A stretch of 64,000 bases of DNA from Pseudomonas schmalbachii (GCF_017589465.1 NZ_JAELYA010000001.1:620001-684000); one strand, 5' to 3'. Positions 1 through 10,803 are shown, counted from the first letter of the stretch. The notes: generated by a model from the letters alone, not told the origin. Program-made: numbers and translations.

Positions 1-1576
1 GCACCCGAGCATCGGGTGTTTGCGGTTTGGTGCTTGGTTGCAACAAATGCTCGACCAAGGCAGCGAATAGACTCTGGTAGCCATTGACAAAGTACTTCTC
101 CAGTTCCGCTTCGGCGACCTTCTCAAACACTCGCCCCTGGCGAATATCATCCACCGTTAATCGGTCGGCGCGAACATATGCTAGCAACTGCTTGATGATG
201 CTCAACGGCAGCGGCAAAACACCACCCCTGGGCTTTTCGAACTCCACCTGCTCGCTACCCACGCTGCGTACCACATAGCCCTGGCCGAAGCGTTGCCCCA
301 CCTGAAACAAAGCAGCTCCATCGCTCGACACCCTGCCAAGTAGCGCTGCCAACTTGTCACGGTCTAAGCTCGGGCTGCGAAGCTCATACAACGTCATTTG
401 GCTGAACTGGCCATTGAGTAGTTCGCTATGTGGCAGCGATGGCTGGTACTGGCGCAGCCACTTCACCGGACGCATCTGCGAATAGCCAGCCTCGAACTCG
501 GCGTGCGGCTTGAACTGGTAGTCGCCGATCACCTCGCCAATGGCGCGGAACTTGAAGTTGCCATCGGACACGACGACTAGATCACCCACCTTCATCCGGG
601 TGACAAAAGTGGTGACGCTGGTAATTGCATAATCCGTCGCCGGATTCTCCGGCACCACGCCGGCTTCGGCAAAACGCGCTTGAACCTGCTCGCGGTTGGT
701 ACAGCCAGAAAAGTTGATACTGTCGCCATAGCCCAGCAGTACATAGCCGCCCGCCAGGCACTCCTGGTAAATGCTGGCGTCCTCACCCAGGGTATTGCCC
801 AGCGACATCTTCCAGATTCGCCGCTGACCAAGTTCTGCCGGCGCCTCAGCTTGTTGCGTCACCTTCACAGCAGCCGCTTCGCACAAGGACTTAAACACGC
901 CATCTACTACCTCATAGCGCAGTTGCTGGCTGGCTTCATCGGTAGTGGCACGCAACCCTTCGACAAAGTCCTCGTAGCTAAAGCTCTGGTGGAAGGTAAC
1001 GAAGCGAATACGGTCTTGCTGTGCCAACTCGTCGAAGCGCCGCTTGAGAGCACTACGGTTGCCCTGCTGTTCGCGTAGATACTCCGGGTCAAGCACCTGC
1101 AGCGCAGCCTCAATGGTCGCGTAAGTTTTACCGGTACCCGGCGGACCAAAAAGTATTTGGTTCAACACCACTTCGCTGCGGGCCATTTTTGAATCCTCGA
1201 CAATCACTTCTGCAGTCTCTTCTGCAAAGGCCAGGTATCCCAGCTCGATCAGTCCCTTATCTTGCGGGTTGTTGCCACTCTCTCGACTGTTGGCGAAATG
1301 ACGCAGATCGAAGCGCATTGCGTCCTGCTGTGTTTTTGATCGCTGTCGCCCCGGGAACTGGGGCTCCAAATCAGCAATTGCTGCAACCCCATCTTGACCT
1401 GCATGCTCAGCGATGAAATCCAGCGACTCCTGAGCCTTCGCAGTATCGGCACTCCGCCCGAGTACTCGAACATGGGTAGCCTTCACCCAATCCACCCGCT
1501 CCCCGTGACCTAGGCGAATGGGAAAAAACTGCAATGCCCGCAGGTCCCTATTACTTACCTGCCCCCCCTGGCTCAT
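1..1576 (-). CDS. McrB-like AAA+ GTPase, 3' end outside window (partial)
   Basis: An open frame runs from an ATG at 1576 to the window edge, about 525 residues without a stop. The start overlaps the zorD stop as ATGA, so the two are translationally coupled. Near residue 130 there is a Walker A motif GPPGTGKT, then FHQSFSYEDFVEGLRA, a signature of the McrB family of modified-DNA restriction GTPases. After it comes a segment (about 215-340) resembling an EVE/PUA-like modified-base reader: it contains RRIWKMSLGNTLGE, then a GDLVVVS stretch and a G-V-I-G-D-Y-Q-F ending. Walker B and the GTPase signature should lie further left. McrB normally works with the nuclease McrC, which would be expected next. 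Family is confident; the system name is not. Confidence 0.8.
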   Translation of the reverse strand, partial: MSQGGQVSNRDLRALQFFPIRLGHGERVDWVKATHVRVLGRSADTAKAQESLDFIAEHAGQDGVAAIADLEPQFPGRQRSKTQQDAMRFDLRHFANSRESGNNPQDKGLIELGYLAFAEETAEVIVEDSKMARSEVVLNQILFGPPGTGKTYATIEAALQVLDPEYLREQQGNRSALKRRFDELAQQDRIRFVTFHQSFSYEDFVEGLRATTDEASQQLRYEVVDGVFKSLCEAAAVKVTQQAEAPAELGQRRIWKMSLGNTLGEDASIYQECLAGGYVLLGYGDSINFSGCTNREQVQARFAEAGVVPENPATDYAITSVTTFVTRMKVGDLVVVSDGNFKFRAIGEVIGDYQFKPHAEFEAGYSQMRPVKWLRQYQPSLPHSELLNGQFSQMTLYELRSPSLDRDKLAALLGRVSSDGAALFQVGQRFGQGYVVRSVGSEQVEFEKPRGGVLPLPLSIIKQLLAYVRADRLTVDDIRQGRVFEKVAEAELEKYFVNGYQSLFAALVEHLLQPSTKPQTPDARV

Positions 1577-4500
1577 CCATTAGCCCTCAACAACTCACCA
1601 AACTCCGACACCTGAATGTCCGACGCTCCATGCAACATATCCCGCGCCAGCGTCCGCCGTTTTTCCAGCAACTCATCTAGCGTCGCCTCGAATGTCGGCA
1701 TCTTCTCGTCGCGCACCGTCGGGTAATACACGTACACATCCTTCTCCTGACCAATCCGATAGGCCCGGTCAGTCGCCTGGTCTTCCTTGGCAGGGTTCCA
1801 GCAGCGAGTGAAATGGACAACGTGGTTAGCCGCCTGCACGTTCACGCCGAATCCCACGGCAACGGTCGAAAGGATGATCACCGAGAAGCCCGGTTCCTCC
1901 TGGAAGCGGTCGATCAGACGCTGCCTGCTTTGCGCGCTCTGACTACTGGTGCTCGTGTCGCCGTTGATGATGGTCGCCTTGAGTCCAAACCGCTCCTGAA
2001 TGGCATGCTGCAGTTCGCGCTGGATGTCACGTAGCTCGGTGAACAGGATGACCTTGTCTCCCCTACCGGACCTTTTGATACGGTCCAGTGTGTCGAGTAG
2101 CCACTTGAGCTTTGGTGAGTGCTCACGCAACCGCTGATCCGGGCGGACACTGAATGGATGCGCGCACACCAGCTTCAACCGGTGCAGCAAACCGAGCATG
2201 CTGCTTTCACGCTGCTCCAGTTGTTCCTGCATCTGCTGCTTGTGGCTGTAACTCGCTACCTCGGATAGGTACAGATCGCGTTGCAACGGATGCATGCCAA
2301 GCGCACGACAAACTTGATCTTCGATCTTTGCCGGCAGGTCCTTGGCCACGTCCTGCTTCGTGCGTCGCAACGTTTGCGGCTCGATCAGTTCTCTCAGTCG
2401 ATCCAGCGCAGCGTCGTCACGCTCCACTCCCGCCTCGATAGGGCGCTGATACTCGCGACCGAACTGATTCAGCCCTCCGAGGAACCCAGGTTGAATGAAG
2501 TCGAACAGGCACCAGAGATCGATGAGCGTGTTCTCTACCGGGGTACCGGTACATGCCACCCTGAATCGTGCGGGGACTGCCTTGGCTGCCTGGGTAACGA
2601 GCGCTGCGGGATTCTTGATCTTCTGGGCCTCGTCGCAAACCACGATGGCCCACTGCTGCCGTGCCAATGAAAACTCCTGGTCCCGCAGGGTTTCATAAGT
2701 AGTCAGCACGATGCGCGCCTCTCCCATCCAGCCAGGGCGAAGCAAATTCTTGATGCCCTTTGCCCGAAGCTCGTCCGGAATCTCCTCCTTTCTGAACTTC
2801 ACTGCGCTGAGCGCGCTGCCGTATAGCTTCAACACTTGAAGCGCGTCGGCATAGAAGAAACGTTGCAGCTCCCGCTCCCAGTTGTCCAGCAGCGAGACCG
2901 GCGCCACGATCAGCACTGGGTCGCCTTGGGTCTGTTGCTCCAGGTACCACACCATAAAGGTCAGCAACTGGATGGTCTTCCCCAACCCCATATCGTCCGC
3001 CAGCAAACAGCCTGCGACGTGGACGGGCGAAAGACCAAAGAGATGCTGCATCCATGCCACGCCTTGCAGTTGGTGCTCGCGTAACTGAATCTCGGGCCTG
3101 AGCAATTCAGGCAGGTCCGCATTGGCGTTTCGCCCCGCCAGAAGAGCGGCCTCTCGTTGTTGGGCGTAGGTAGCCTCCTCGATGTTGTGTTCGATCTGCA
3201 GAACCGCCCGTGGTCCCTTGTCTACCTTCGGGGAGGCTATCTCTTTGGGATTCAGCTTTTTCGACCAAGCTTCATATAGCTGCTCGGCCACCTTGATCGG
3301 CAACGTGGCTTCGGTACCCGGCAGACACACGTGCTCATCTCCGGCTGCGCGAGCCTCGTCCAATCGATGCTCGAATTCCTTGAAATGCTCGCGATTGGCC
3401 GGATCCCACTGAGTCAGCAACTCGTTGTCCAGCCCCAGTGCCTTCACATCGCTGGGGAGCCAGTTTTCTGTTGCCTCCTTGACCAGGAACGGTGAGGTAA
3501 TGCGCTCTGCTTCGCCAATACCCACTACCCTGTCGCCGTACGACGATAGATCGAGTACAGCATCGAAGGCCTCTCCAGCTTCCTGCTTCTGCCAGTATCT
3601 AAGCAGGTTGGTGACCCCAGCCAGTTGCGCCAGATCGAAGTCACTCAACTCCAGTTCATAGCCCTGCCAAAGCCCAGCCGGCACACCAGCGGCCAACTTG
3701 ACCTGCAATTCATTGACGAAGGGAGCGAACTCGTACGCCGCGGAAAAGTTCAGCTCGACCTCAGGTAGCGGCTCGTTCGAAATCGGTTCCAGGAACAACT
3801 GCACCGAATCAATTCGCTTACCCTCAATGAAACGGGGCTCCAGGCGGAATCGATGGAAGTGGATGCCGGCTTCGGCCAGCCCGGATTCATACTCCGCCGG
3901 ATCGACGACCTTCTCGGCCGCATCTCCAATTACGCTATAGGGATTGCGTAACAGCATGAGCGCATCGTCGCCCGCAACCCGGCGGCCCGGCAATGCGCGG
4001 ACAGATTCCAGGACGACTTTCACCTCGGGCTCAATCAAAACATGCGTCACCGAGCCGTCAGGTCCGCTGACGCGATAACGGTCCTGAACCTGCTTGTAGC
4101 TATCGAAGCTCGCCAGCCAGTTGGAGGGCTGACCGTCGAAGGAAACATCCAGTTCGATGACAGGCGTTCCGCCCACCACAGCCTTGCGCGGCTTGAGCTG
4201 CAGCCGCTCGGGCTTGACCACCACACTCTTCTCTAGAAAGCCGTCCAGTCCAGCGCCAGCCTTTTTGGCCAGCTTACGAATGTTGGCCCAACCAATCTGA
4301 TTGGTAGCTTCGCCCGGTGATTCCTGCTGGCTGGCGCTCAATGCTCGCACAGCCTTTAGTAGCGCCCATACGTTCGCCGGCAGCAGCTCCTGCGAGTTTC
4401 CATGGCGCACTGTCGCACCAACACGCTCAATACTGGCTGTCGTTCCAGTTTCGGAATTACGCCAGACCTGGACGAAGACCTTGAAATCGACATCGGCCAG

Positions 4501-4809
4501 GCTGCCGCTACTGGCCAGTTCTGGGCGCAATGAAGAAATAGCAGGAAGTCCGAGCAGCGAAATACTGGTGCTGTGCTCTGGGTCATCTAGCAATTGGTAA
4601 AGCGAATCCCAGGGTAACAGCCAGCAGTCACTAAGCTGCGACGCCAGATCCTCTTCAAAGAGCTGATCGAGATAGGCTGCCAGTTGCCAGTGTTCGTCCC
4701 CATCCGCAACGCTCAACGGATAGCGCAGCCCCTGCTCGTCGATCTGCCAGACCACAGGAGTGTCTTGTTGCGGGCGCTGGCCCTTACCTGAAAAAAAGCG
4801 CTTGAGCAT
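1573..4809 (-). CDS. zorD: ZorD, SNF2-type helicase of type I Zorya
   Basis: A 1078-residue protein with a C-terminal SNF2 ATPase core. Walker A is in DDMGLGKTIQ near residue 605, the DEAH-like Walker B is DEAQKIKN near 723, and the helicase C lobe ends with motif VI-like DRAYRIGQ. The N-terminal half has no recognised domain; in Zorya it is the accessory part of ZorD. In type I Zorya, ZorAB is an ion-driven inner-membrane motor that senses phage attack, and ZorC and ZorD are cytoplasmic DNA-acting effectors. The start at 4809 overlaps the zorC stop by one base, and its stop overlaps the McrB-like start. The size matches type I ZorD. Confidence 0.92.
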   Translation of the reverse strand: MLKRFFSGKGQRPQQDTPVVWQIDEQGLRYPLSVADGDEHWQLAAYLDQLFEEDLASQLSDCWLLPWDSLYQLLDDPEHSTSISLLGLPAISSLRPELASSGSLADVDFKVFVQVWRNSETGTTASIERVGATVRHGNSQELLPANVWALLKAVRALSASQQESPGEATNQIGWANIRKLAKKAGAGLDGFLEKSVVVKPERLQLKPRKAVVGGTPVIELDVSFDGQPSNWLASFDSYKQVQDRYRVSGPDGSVTHVLIEPEVKVVLESVRALPGRRVAGDDALMLLRNPYSVIGDAAEKVVDPAEYESGLAEAGIHFHRFRLEPRFIEGKRIDSVQLFLEPISNEPLPEVELNFSAAYEFAPFVNELQVKLAAGVPAGLWQGYELELSDFDLAQLAGVTNLLRYWQKQEAGEAFDAVLDLSSYGDRVVGIGEAERITSPFLVKEATENWLPSDVKALGLDNELLTQWDPANREHFKEFEHRLDEARAAGDEHVCLPGTEATLPIKVAEQLYEAWSKKLNPKEIASPKVDKGPRAVLQIEHNIEEATYAQQREAALLAGRNANADLPELLRPEIQLREHQLQGVAWMQHLFGLSPVHVAGCLLADDMGLGKTIQLLTFMVWYLEQQTQGDPVLIVAPVSLLDNWERELQRFFYADALQVLKLYGSALSAVKFRKEEIPDELRAKGIKNLLRPGWMGEARIVLTTYETLRDQEFSLARQQWAIVVCDEAQKIKNPAALVTQAAKAVPARFRVACTGTPVENTLIDLWCLFDFIQPGFLGGLNQFGREYQRPIEAGVERDDAALDRLRELIEPQTLRRTKQDVAKDLPAKIEDQVCRALGMHPLQRDLYLSEVASYSHKQQMQEQLEQRESSMLGLLHRLKLVCAHPFSVRPDQRLREHSPKLKWLLDTLDRIKRSGRGDKVILFTELRDIQRELQHAIQERFGLKATIINGDTSTSSQSAQSRQRLIDRFQEEPGFSVIILSTVAVGFGVNVQAANHVVHFTRCWNPAKEDQATDRAYRIGQEKDVYVYYPTVRDEKMPTFEATLDELLEKRRTLARDMLHGASDIQVSEFGELLRANG

Positions 4810-6446
4810 CAGTTTCTCCAGAACGTTAGGGGTTCGCCCTTCATCGGCTTGAAGCCCAACCGCAACAGAGCCGCCCTGGCTCGTGCGTCATCCTGGGCGA
4901 GCTGGACCTTATAGGCGCCACCCTTGCTACGGTTATCGAACTCCCTGTACTTCACATGCTGCAGTTGCTCCGCCAACTGAGTCTTCAGTGAGGTAGTGGC
5001 GGTAGGCTTGGGTGATACCGAATGGCTACCCGGCAATTGCGGGACGATCCCCAACGAGCGCAGTTCTGCATCGAATTTCAGCAACCAGCCATCCACCAGA
5101 TTTGGGCGACTGGGCCTGGGGGTGTGCGGAAGTCGATTGAGCGCTGCATGTTGTTGCTTCAATTCGGTTGTCAGGTGCAGAACGCCCTTGTCCGGATTGA
5201 ACGGTGCCGTATCTGCACGGTAGATGTAACAGGCGTTGCCAGTTCCGGAGAACTCGACAAAGAAGTAATTGCCGATCTGCATTACCACGGCGTTGTTGTG
5301 GCTGGGGCCGCCAGTCAACTGGCTCAGGCGCCCCTTGTTCTTCGTTCGGAACTCCACGAAATCGCTGCTACGGTCATGCAGGGCATCGAGACCCATCACG
5401 ATGCGCGTGTAGCTCATCTGGTTGGCAAAGCGCAGCCAGTAGAACAACCGCGCCTGATCGACCTCCGCCTCGCCCTTGAGTAGATTGAAGAAGTGCTCCA
5501 GATCCTCTTTGGCAAACCAGGCCACCACCATGGCGCACACCGGCTGCTTCACGTATTTCAGCCAGGCGTTCTGCTTGGAGCGCATTTGCGGACTCCCCCA
5601 ATGATCGAGGGCGAGTTGCTTGAGCAATGAGGATGATTGTTCGCGATATCGCGAGTCGTAGTAACGCGTCAGGCAGGCACTCAGTACCTCATTGACATAC
5701 AGCGTATTCAACTGGCCAAGCTGAACCATCTCAGGCAACCGTTTGAGGAATGCCTCGTCGCCCAAATGGAAGATGCGTGACAACAAAACCGTGAAGATGC
5801 GCCGCCACAGCCAGCTGCTTTCGGATATCTGCGCGATTGCCTGTAGAGCTGACAGATCCCGAATCCTGCCCTCGAATATCTGCTCGGCAAGCCGGGTACC
5901 TGCTTGCGCGCCGAATAGCTCACGATGCTGCTCGACGATTCGCATCCATTCCTTTTCGCGGCTGGCACCCTCTCTGATCGATTTGAAGCCGCGATCGATG
6001 TCCTCGCGCAGGGTGCACCAGTTGCGATTATCGTCGGGCTTGTCGCCGTCATAACCGAAGTAGCTGAAGCACAACGCCAACCAGTCGCGCCGGCTCAAGG
6101 CCTGACGCTCGATTCGCCCGATGACCTCGCGATGCACCCGACTGAACAACTGATCGTCGTTCAATACCGGCAGCGTCTTCTTATCATCATCGGCCAGACC
6201 GGCGAAAACCAGTCGCCACTCCAATGATGTCAGCGACTGCTCTTGTTTGAACTTGCGTAACGCTTCTCGACGTTTTTCCAACGGCGGGGGCAGTGCCTTT
6301 TCAACTTGATCAAAGCGCTGCGCCAGATCAGCGTTAGCTCTGCGTAGGGAGGTGAATCCAGCGAGCCCACTATCAGGCGATTGTTCGCAATGACGCTGCA
6401 GGCCTACCGAAATGGCCGCAGCCAGAGAGGACAGCGCGCCACTCAT
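4809..6446 (-). CDS. zorC: ZorC, EH-signature protein of type I Zorya
   Basis: A 545-residue protein placed exactly between zorB and zorD. It is rich in helices and basic residues and ends with a compact region (LPHTPRPSRPNLVDGW onward) consistent with the EH_Signature family that defines ZorC. The assignment rests on size, on this family resemblance and on the fixed order zorA-zorB-zorC-zorD. Known role: together with ZorD it acts on phage DNA after activation by the ZorAB motor. It abuts zorB (stop at 6447) and overlaps zorD by one base. Confidence 0.87.
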   Translation of the reverse strand: MSGALSSLAAAISVGLQRHCEQSPDSGLAGFTSLRRANADLAQRFDQVEKALPPPLEKRREALRKFKQEQSLTSLEWRLVFAGLADDDKKTLPVLNDDQLFSRVHREVIGRIERQALSRRDWLALCFSYFGYDGDKPDDNRNWCTLREDIDRGFKSIREGASREKEWMRIVEQHRELFGAQAGTRLAEQIFEGRIRDLSALQAIAQISESSWLWRRIFTVLLSRIFHLGDEAFLKRLPEMVQLGQLNTLYVNEVLSACLTRYYDSRYREQSSSLLKQLALDHWGSPQMRSKQNAWLKYVKQPVCAMVVAWFAKEDLEHFFNLLKGEAEVDQARLFYWLRFANQMSYTRIVMGLDALHDRSSDFVEFRTKNKGRLSQLTGGPSHNNAVVMQIGNYFFVEFSGTGNACYIYRADTAPFNPDKGVLHLTTELKQQHAALNRLPHTPRPSRPNLVDGWLLKFDAELRSLGIVPQLPGSHSVSPKPTATTSLKTQLAEQLQHVKYREFDNRSKGGAYKVQLAQDDARARAALLRLGFKPMKGEPLTFWRN

Positions 6447-7184
6447 CTAGCGCATCTCCAGCTGGCACTTTTCCAGCGCCGAGGTAGTGAAAACCGGCGT
6501 GTCCTGGACGACCGCACCGTCCTTGTCCTTGAGGCCAAAGAACTGCATTCGCAGCTCCACTCGCCGGCTCTCCTCCTTGCTTTCCTTGGCGTTGTTGAAC
6601 GACACACCACCGGCCAGGAACATGCTGCGAATCTGTTGCTGGCGCTCCTCAGAAAGGCCCTGCTGCACCGGGCTGCGGCTGTCGAGCAGGCTGCACATGA
6701 CCCACTCCGAGCGCTGCAACGACAGGTGCAGGTTGTACAGGTAGGATCCATCAGTATCGGTAAAACCTTCGATTACCACCTGCTTGAGCCACTTGCGCCC
6801 CTCCTCGCTATTCGCCGCGTCCAGAATCAGCGGTACCACATCCTGCAGCGCCTTCTGCCCCTGACTATTGAGGAGATACTGGTTGTGTCCGAAGCGCCCC
6901 GCTTCACCAAAGCTGATGCGGTTATCGTGGCAATCCACCACGATAGTCTGATTGCGGCCACTCGCCTGGAGCTTGAGATCCTGACAGAGTTTCGCGATGT
7001 CCTTGCCGCGTTGCTTTTCACCCTGCTCCGCCTGCTGGATCCGTTGAGTCACCGAGCTCAGGGACGCAACCATCACCACTAGGAACAGGATCATCATCGC
7101 CGTCATCAGGTCGGCGAAGGAAATCCAGAACGGTTTTTCCCCCTCATCCCGCGCGCGGCCAGGGGCAGCTGGTTTGCCAAACAT
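6447..7184 (-). CDS. zorB: ZorB, MotB/OmpA-like stator subunit of Zorya
   Basis: A 245-residue MotB-like protein. A short cytoplasmic N-terminus leads into one membrane helix at residues 19-42 that begins FWISFADLM; Asp25 is in the position of the ion-binding aspartate of MotB and ExbD. The periplasmic part contains an OmpA-like peptidoglycan-binding domain (VIEGFTDTDGS, then the Leu-rich LHLSLQRSEWV segment and a C-terminal RRVELRM). ZorB dimers plug the ZorA pentamer and anchor it to peptidoglycan. The gene follows zorA after 11 bases. Confidence 0.92.
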   Translation of the reverse strand: MFGKPAAPGRARDEGEKPFWISFADLMTAMMILFLVVMVASLSSVTQRIQQAEQGEKQRGKDIAKLCQDLKLQASGRNQTIVVDCHDNRISFGEAGRFGHNQYLLNSQGQKALQDVVPLILDAANSEEGRKWLKQVVIEGFTDTDGSYLYNLHLSLQRSEWVMCSLLDSRSPVQQGLSEERQQQIRSMFLAGGVSFNNAKESKEESRRVELRMQFFGLKDKDGAVVQDTPVFTTSALEKCQLEMR

Positions 7185-7195
7185 ACGCTAGCCCC

Positions 7196-9391
7196 TCACT
7201 TGCGCTGGATGCGATCCATGATGTCGCTGAAGTCTTCCAGGCTTTCCTTAACACCTTCGACACCGCCAGCCAGGCTGGTCATCGCCTTGTGCAGTTCGAC
7301 ATCCAAGCTGCCCAGGGTTTGGCGCAAGCTGCGATCGACACCCTCGGTGAAGTCGTTGAAACCCTTGCCCAGCACTTCGCTGATGTGCTGCAGGTACTCG
7401 TTCACTTCGCGGTTCAATGCTTGGAGTCGTTCGCCCTGCTGCTTGAGATCGAGTAGATACTGACTGCGTCCGGCAGCCTCGCCGTGAGCACTGGCCACCA
7501 CGCTTTCGATTACCGCCAGGGTCTTGTTCAGCGCTTCGCGGTTGTTGCGGTAATCCGCCACGATGCTAACCAGCTCGCGGGAAGCCCCAACCAGTTCAGT
7601 GCCAGTGCTCTGCATGGCGCCTAGCACGCCCGCCGTAGCTTCGCCAGCCTTGCTTACGCTCTGACCGGCACTGTCGAAACGCTCTGCTGCAACGCGCATC
7701 TTGTCCGCACCCTGCTGCATGCTTTGCAGGTGTTGCTCGGTTTGCGCACTGAGCAGCTTGATGGTGTCCTGCATAGCGCCATTCTGCTCGGCCACCGCGT
7801 CCAGCAGATCCTTCACCTGCCCTTCGAGGCTGCCGACCATTTCACGGGTACCGCGATGCAGCTCGACCTGGGCAACCTTGGTCGCTTGGTCCATCTGCGC
7901 GCGCCCTTGTTCCATCTGCTTGAACATGGCGCCGAGTTGTTCACCTAGCACATCCACCGATCCGGCGATCTTCGCCATGGTTTCCTGCTGGCCCTGGCCA
8001 ATGCTCTGCTTGATCGATTCGACGAAGGCCTGCAGATTTTCCGCCATGGCTTGCTGACGAGCCTCGCTGTCGGCGAATAGCTTCTCCAGTTGCTTCGCCA
8101 TGCGTTCGCCAGCGCCCTCGCCCTCGCTGCCGATTCGGGAGATGGATGCCTGCAGGTTGGCCAGCATTTCGTTCATGCCCGCCTGCATGCTGTTCTGCCC
8201 CGCCTGCATGTCCGCTAGCAATTGCGCGATCATCTTCGTACTGTTCTGTGTGGAGGCTTCGCTGGCCGAACGCATGTCCTCCACCAGAGCATTGAAGCCC
8301 TGCTGCATGGATTGCATGGCGGCTACCGACTGGCCAAGCATTTCGTGAAGGCCGTTGAATTGCTGGCCGAAGGTGCTCTCCAGCTTGCTCATAAAGGCGG
8401 TGAGTACTTCGGTAAGCAGATTCTGGACCTGCCCACTCTGATCACCACTGGCAGACTGCACCGCCCCGGCGATTTGCTCCAAGGGCGCCTTCAAACTGTT
8501 CTCGATAGCACCGCCAATCTGCTCGGCGAGCACCTGGCCAGAGTCTCGGTAGCTGGCGGACAGGGTATCCGCCAGCTTGAGGCTTTCCCGAACCTGGGTA
8601 TCCACCAGGTTCTGCAGCATCTCACGCAGATCGGTGACCAGGCTGTCCTTGAGCTGGCGGGTCTGGATCGAGCTTTCATTGCTCGACCGCACCAGCTCCG
8701 CAAGGTACTCCTCGCCTACCCCGCTATCAAACAGGCCATCGATTGCCTCGGTCAGCGTTTCCAGCAGCTTGTAGCAGCGCGCCAGCCGCCACTTCTCGGT
8801 CAAGGTCACCGCGATGGAGGCCAGAATCGACACGAACGAGCCCAGGAAGGCGAACATGACGTCCTTGAGCAGTTGATCGACGCTGGCATTCACCTGCTCG
8901 GGCGTGCCTGGGTTGAAATGCTGCAAACCCAGCATCAGCCCGAAGAAGGTGCCGACAATGCCGATACCGGTCAGGATGCCCGGCAGGTGCTTGTAGAACT
9001 CGGTACCCAGTGGGGTCTCCACTACCGTTTGCGCAGTGAAGAAGTGCGCCGCGCCAGCGGTGGAACGCGAACGCACCAGTAGCTGCTCACCGTCCCTCAG
9101 CTCGAACTGGTCATGCAACGTTTCGGCATACTCCTGCCAGGCATGCCCAAGAGAGTGGCGCTCGAACAATGTGGCAAGCGCAGCACGCCGCTTTCCCGGT
9201 ACCAGCTCGCCAATCGCCTTGATCTCACGGGTCAGCCGTCCCAACCGGCGGCTTAGCCCGAAGGAACGAAAGAAATAGCGAATCAGGTACCAGAGGCACA
9301 GAACCGTGACCAGGCCTACCACTGCAATGGGAGCAAACTTCTGCTCGGGGGCAGCTTCAGCCCAAAGTTGTAACCAATTTAAATAATTCAT
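7196..9391 (-). CDS. zorA: ZorA, MotA/ExbB-like motor with long coiled-coil tail
   Basis: A 731-residue protein. Membrane segments are at about 17-38, 133-155 (LPGILTGIGIVGTFFGLMLG) and 178-200 (FAFLGSFVSILASIAVTL), the pattern of the MotA/TolQ/ExbB proton-channel family. Residues 230-731 are a very long, Gln/Ala/Met-rich coiled-coil tail, which marks ZorA rather than flagellar MotA. The tail projects into the cytoplasm and passes the activation signal to the effectors. It begins the four-gene zor operon; the 70-base gap to hsdS is AT-rich and may hold a promoter. A possible ribosome site, gaaagg, lies before the ATG at 9391. Confidence 0.93.
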   Translation of the reverse strand: MNYLNWLQLWAEAAPEQKFAPIAVVGLVTVLCLWYLIRYFFRSFGLSRRLGRLTREIKAIGELVPGKRRAALATLFERHSLGHAWQEYAETLHDQFELRDGEQLLVRSRSTAGAAHFFTAQTVVETPLGTEFYKHLPGILTGIGIVGTFFGLMLGLQHFNPGTPEQVNASVDQLLKDVMFAFLGSFVSILASIAVTLTEKWRLARCYKLLETLTEAIDGLFDSGVGEEYLAELVRSSNESSIQTRQLKDSLVTDLREMLQNLVDTQVRESLKLADTLSASYRDSGQVLAEQIGGAIENSLKAPLEQIAGAVQSASGDQSGQVQNLLTEVLTAFMSKLESTFGQQFNGLHEMLGQSVAAMQSMQQGFNALVEDMRSASEASTQNSTKMIAQLLADMQAGQNSMQAGMNEMLANLQASISRIGSEGEGAGERMAKQLEKLFADSEARQQAMAENLQAFVESIKQSIGQGQQETMAKIAGSVDVLGEQLGAMFKQMEQGRAQMDQATKVAQVELHRGTREMVGSLEGQVKDLLDAVAEQNGAMQDTIKLLSAQTEQHLQSMQQGADKMRVAAERFDSAGQSVSKAGEATAGVLGAMQSTGTELVGASRELVSIVADYRNNREALNKTLAVIESVVASAHGEAAGRSQYLLDLKQQGERLQALNREVNEYLQHISEVLGKGFNDFTEGVDRSLRQTLGSLDVELHKAMTSLAGGVEGVKESLEDFSDIMDRIQRK

Positions 9392-9461
9392 AGCCCTAGC
9401 CTTTCGTATATTTGTTTAATGACCTCTGCGGGTCTTTATTGAGTTCGTGTCGATTCAGTAT

Positions 9462-10803
9462 TTATCCGGCAGCCTCTACCATGGTCTTGGCATCCGGCAG
9501 GAGCAGTTGGCCCGAGATCAGGCGGGGCAAGAGGGTGTCGCGGAGCCGGGTGAGGGTTTGGGCTTTCTGGTCGTAAATCTTGTCATAAATTTTTATCGCA
9601 ATATCGGCAAATACGGACAAGACATCATTCGAAGGCAAAATAATTTTTTTGGTCGAGAGCAGAAGTTTGTCATCCAGATTTGGCACAGAGGTACCATTAA
9701 TAAAATTCCAAATCTCCTCGCTCTTGCGCATTTCAGCAAGCAAACGATCTACATAAATCGCACGTGCAGCTGTCCCACACTCTAGGCGCTTCACGAAATT
9801 CGAAAAAATAACAGGGCGACCATAAATAGCCTCAAATGGGGCTCCTGCCCACAATGGTCGACCACATGGCCCAGCTCCAGATGCAGCAACGAGTACCTCT
9901 TTATCAGAAAGTCGCCGTTTCTCCATTGCCGCTGGCTTGACCCAGCGCACCGGAGCGTCCTTTGAGAATCCATTAACGCGTAAGTGTTCCAGATCTACGC
10001 CCCGCAGACTGATAGCAGGAACAAGATCGCTATCACCCGAATCATCATTGCCCCACAACCCTCCAATCGTCACACAGCAGATATCCCCGAGGGGCAACAC
10101 TTTCCACCCCTTCGGTACCAAGCCCAACTCGGACTCTTCGAAGCTATCGGGAAACAAGGCGGCCGTGGCGGCGTCCATCCCTTCCGGCGGTCTGCCTTCG
10201 GCCTTGGCGCGCACGGGGTCGAAATCGACGAACCAGGATTTGAACAGTGTCTGAGCGATGGCTTCCAGAGTGGCGTTGGTTTCACGTAGGAGGGAGATGC
10301 GGTCGTCGATTTCAGCGAGCAATCCTGCTGCTTGATCTTGGTATCTTTTAGCTGGAATCGGGACCTGAACATTTACCAGATCACTTCCACGGATCCCAGA
10401 AGCTCCAGCACCTTGTTCAACTATCGCCTCTATCGCACGTCGACCATCAGGCGACCGGAAAAAGTAAAAATAGAAATGCGGGTTGTACTTTTCCTGATCA
10501 AGCCGGCAGCGAATCAAGTGTGACTCAAAGACTGTCGCTGTCTTGTTTCCGAGAAATATTGAGCACTGTCCAGCTCCTGCTAACACCAAGGACTGACGTG
10601 CAAAAAGCAGGTCACCGTCTTGCAGAAAGAACTGCTGCTCCTTTTCACTTACTGGCACGAGATCCATTTCCAGATCTCGGATTCGATAGTGAGCGAATAA
10701 CTCCCCCATGTTGACCATGGGAAAACCAACGCCACGAACCTTCTTGGGACGGGTCAGCCCATTTCGTTGCGGTTCAGAAAACAGATCACCAAAGCGCCCA
10801 AAA

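Noticed and set aside
84-278. Short plus-strand frames over 1-1500
   Set aside because: They mirror the McrB-like gene, whose own frame is continuous from 1576 and has Walker A and McrB motifs.
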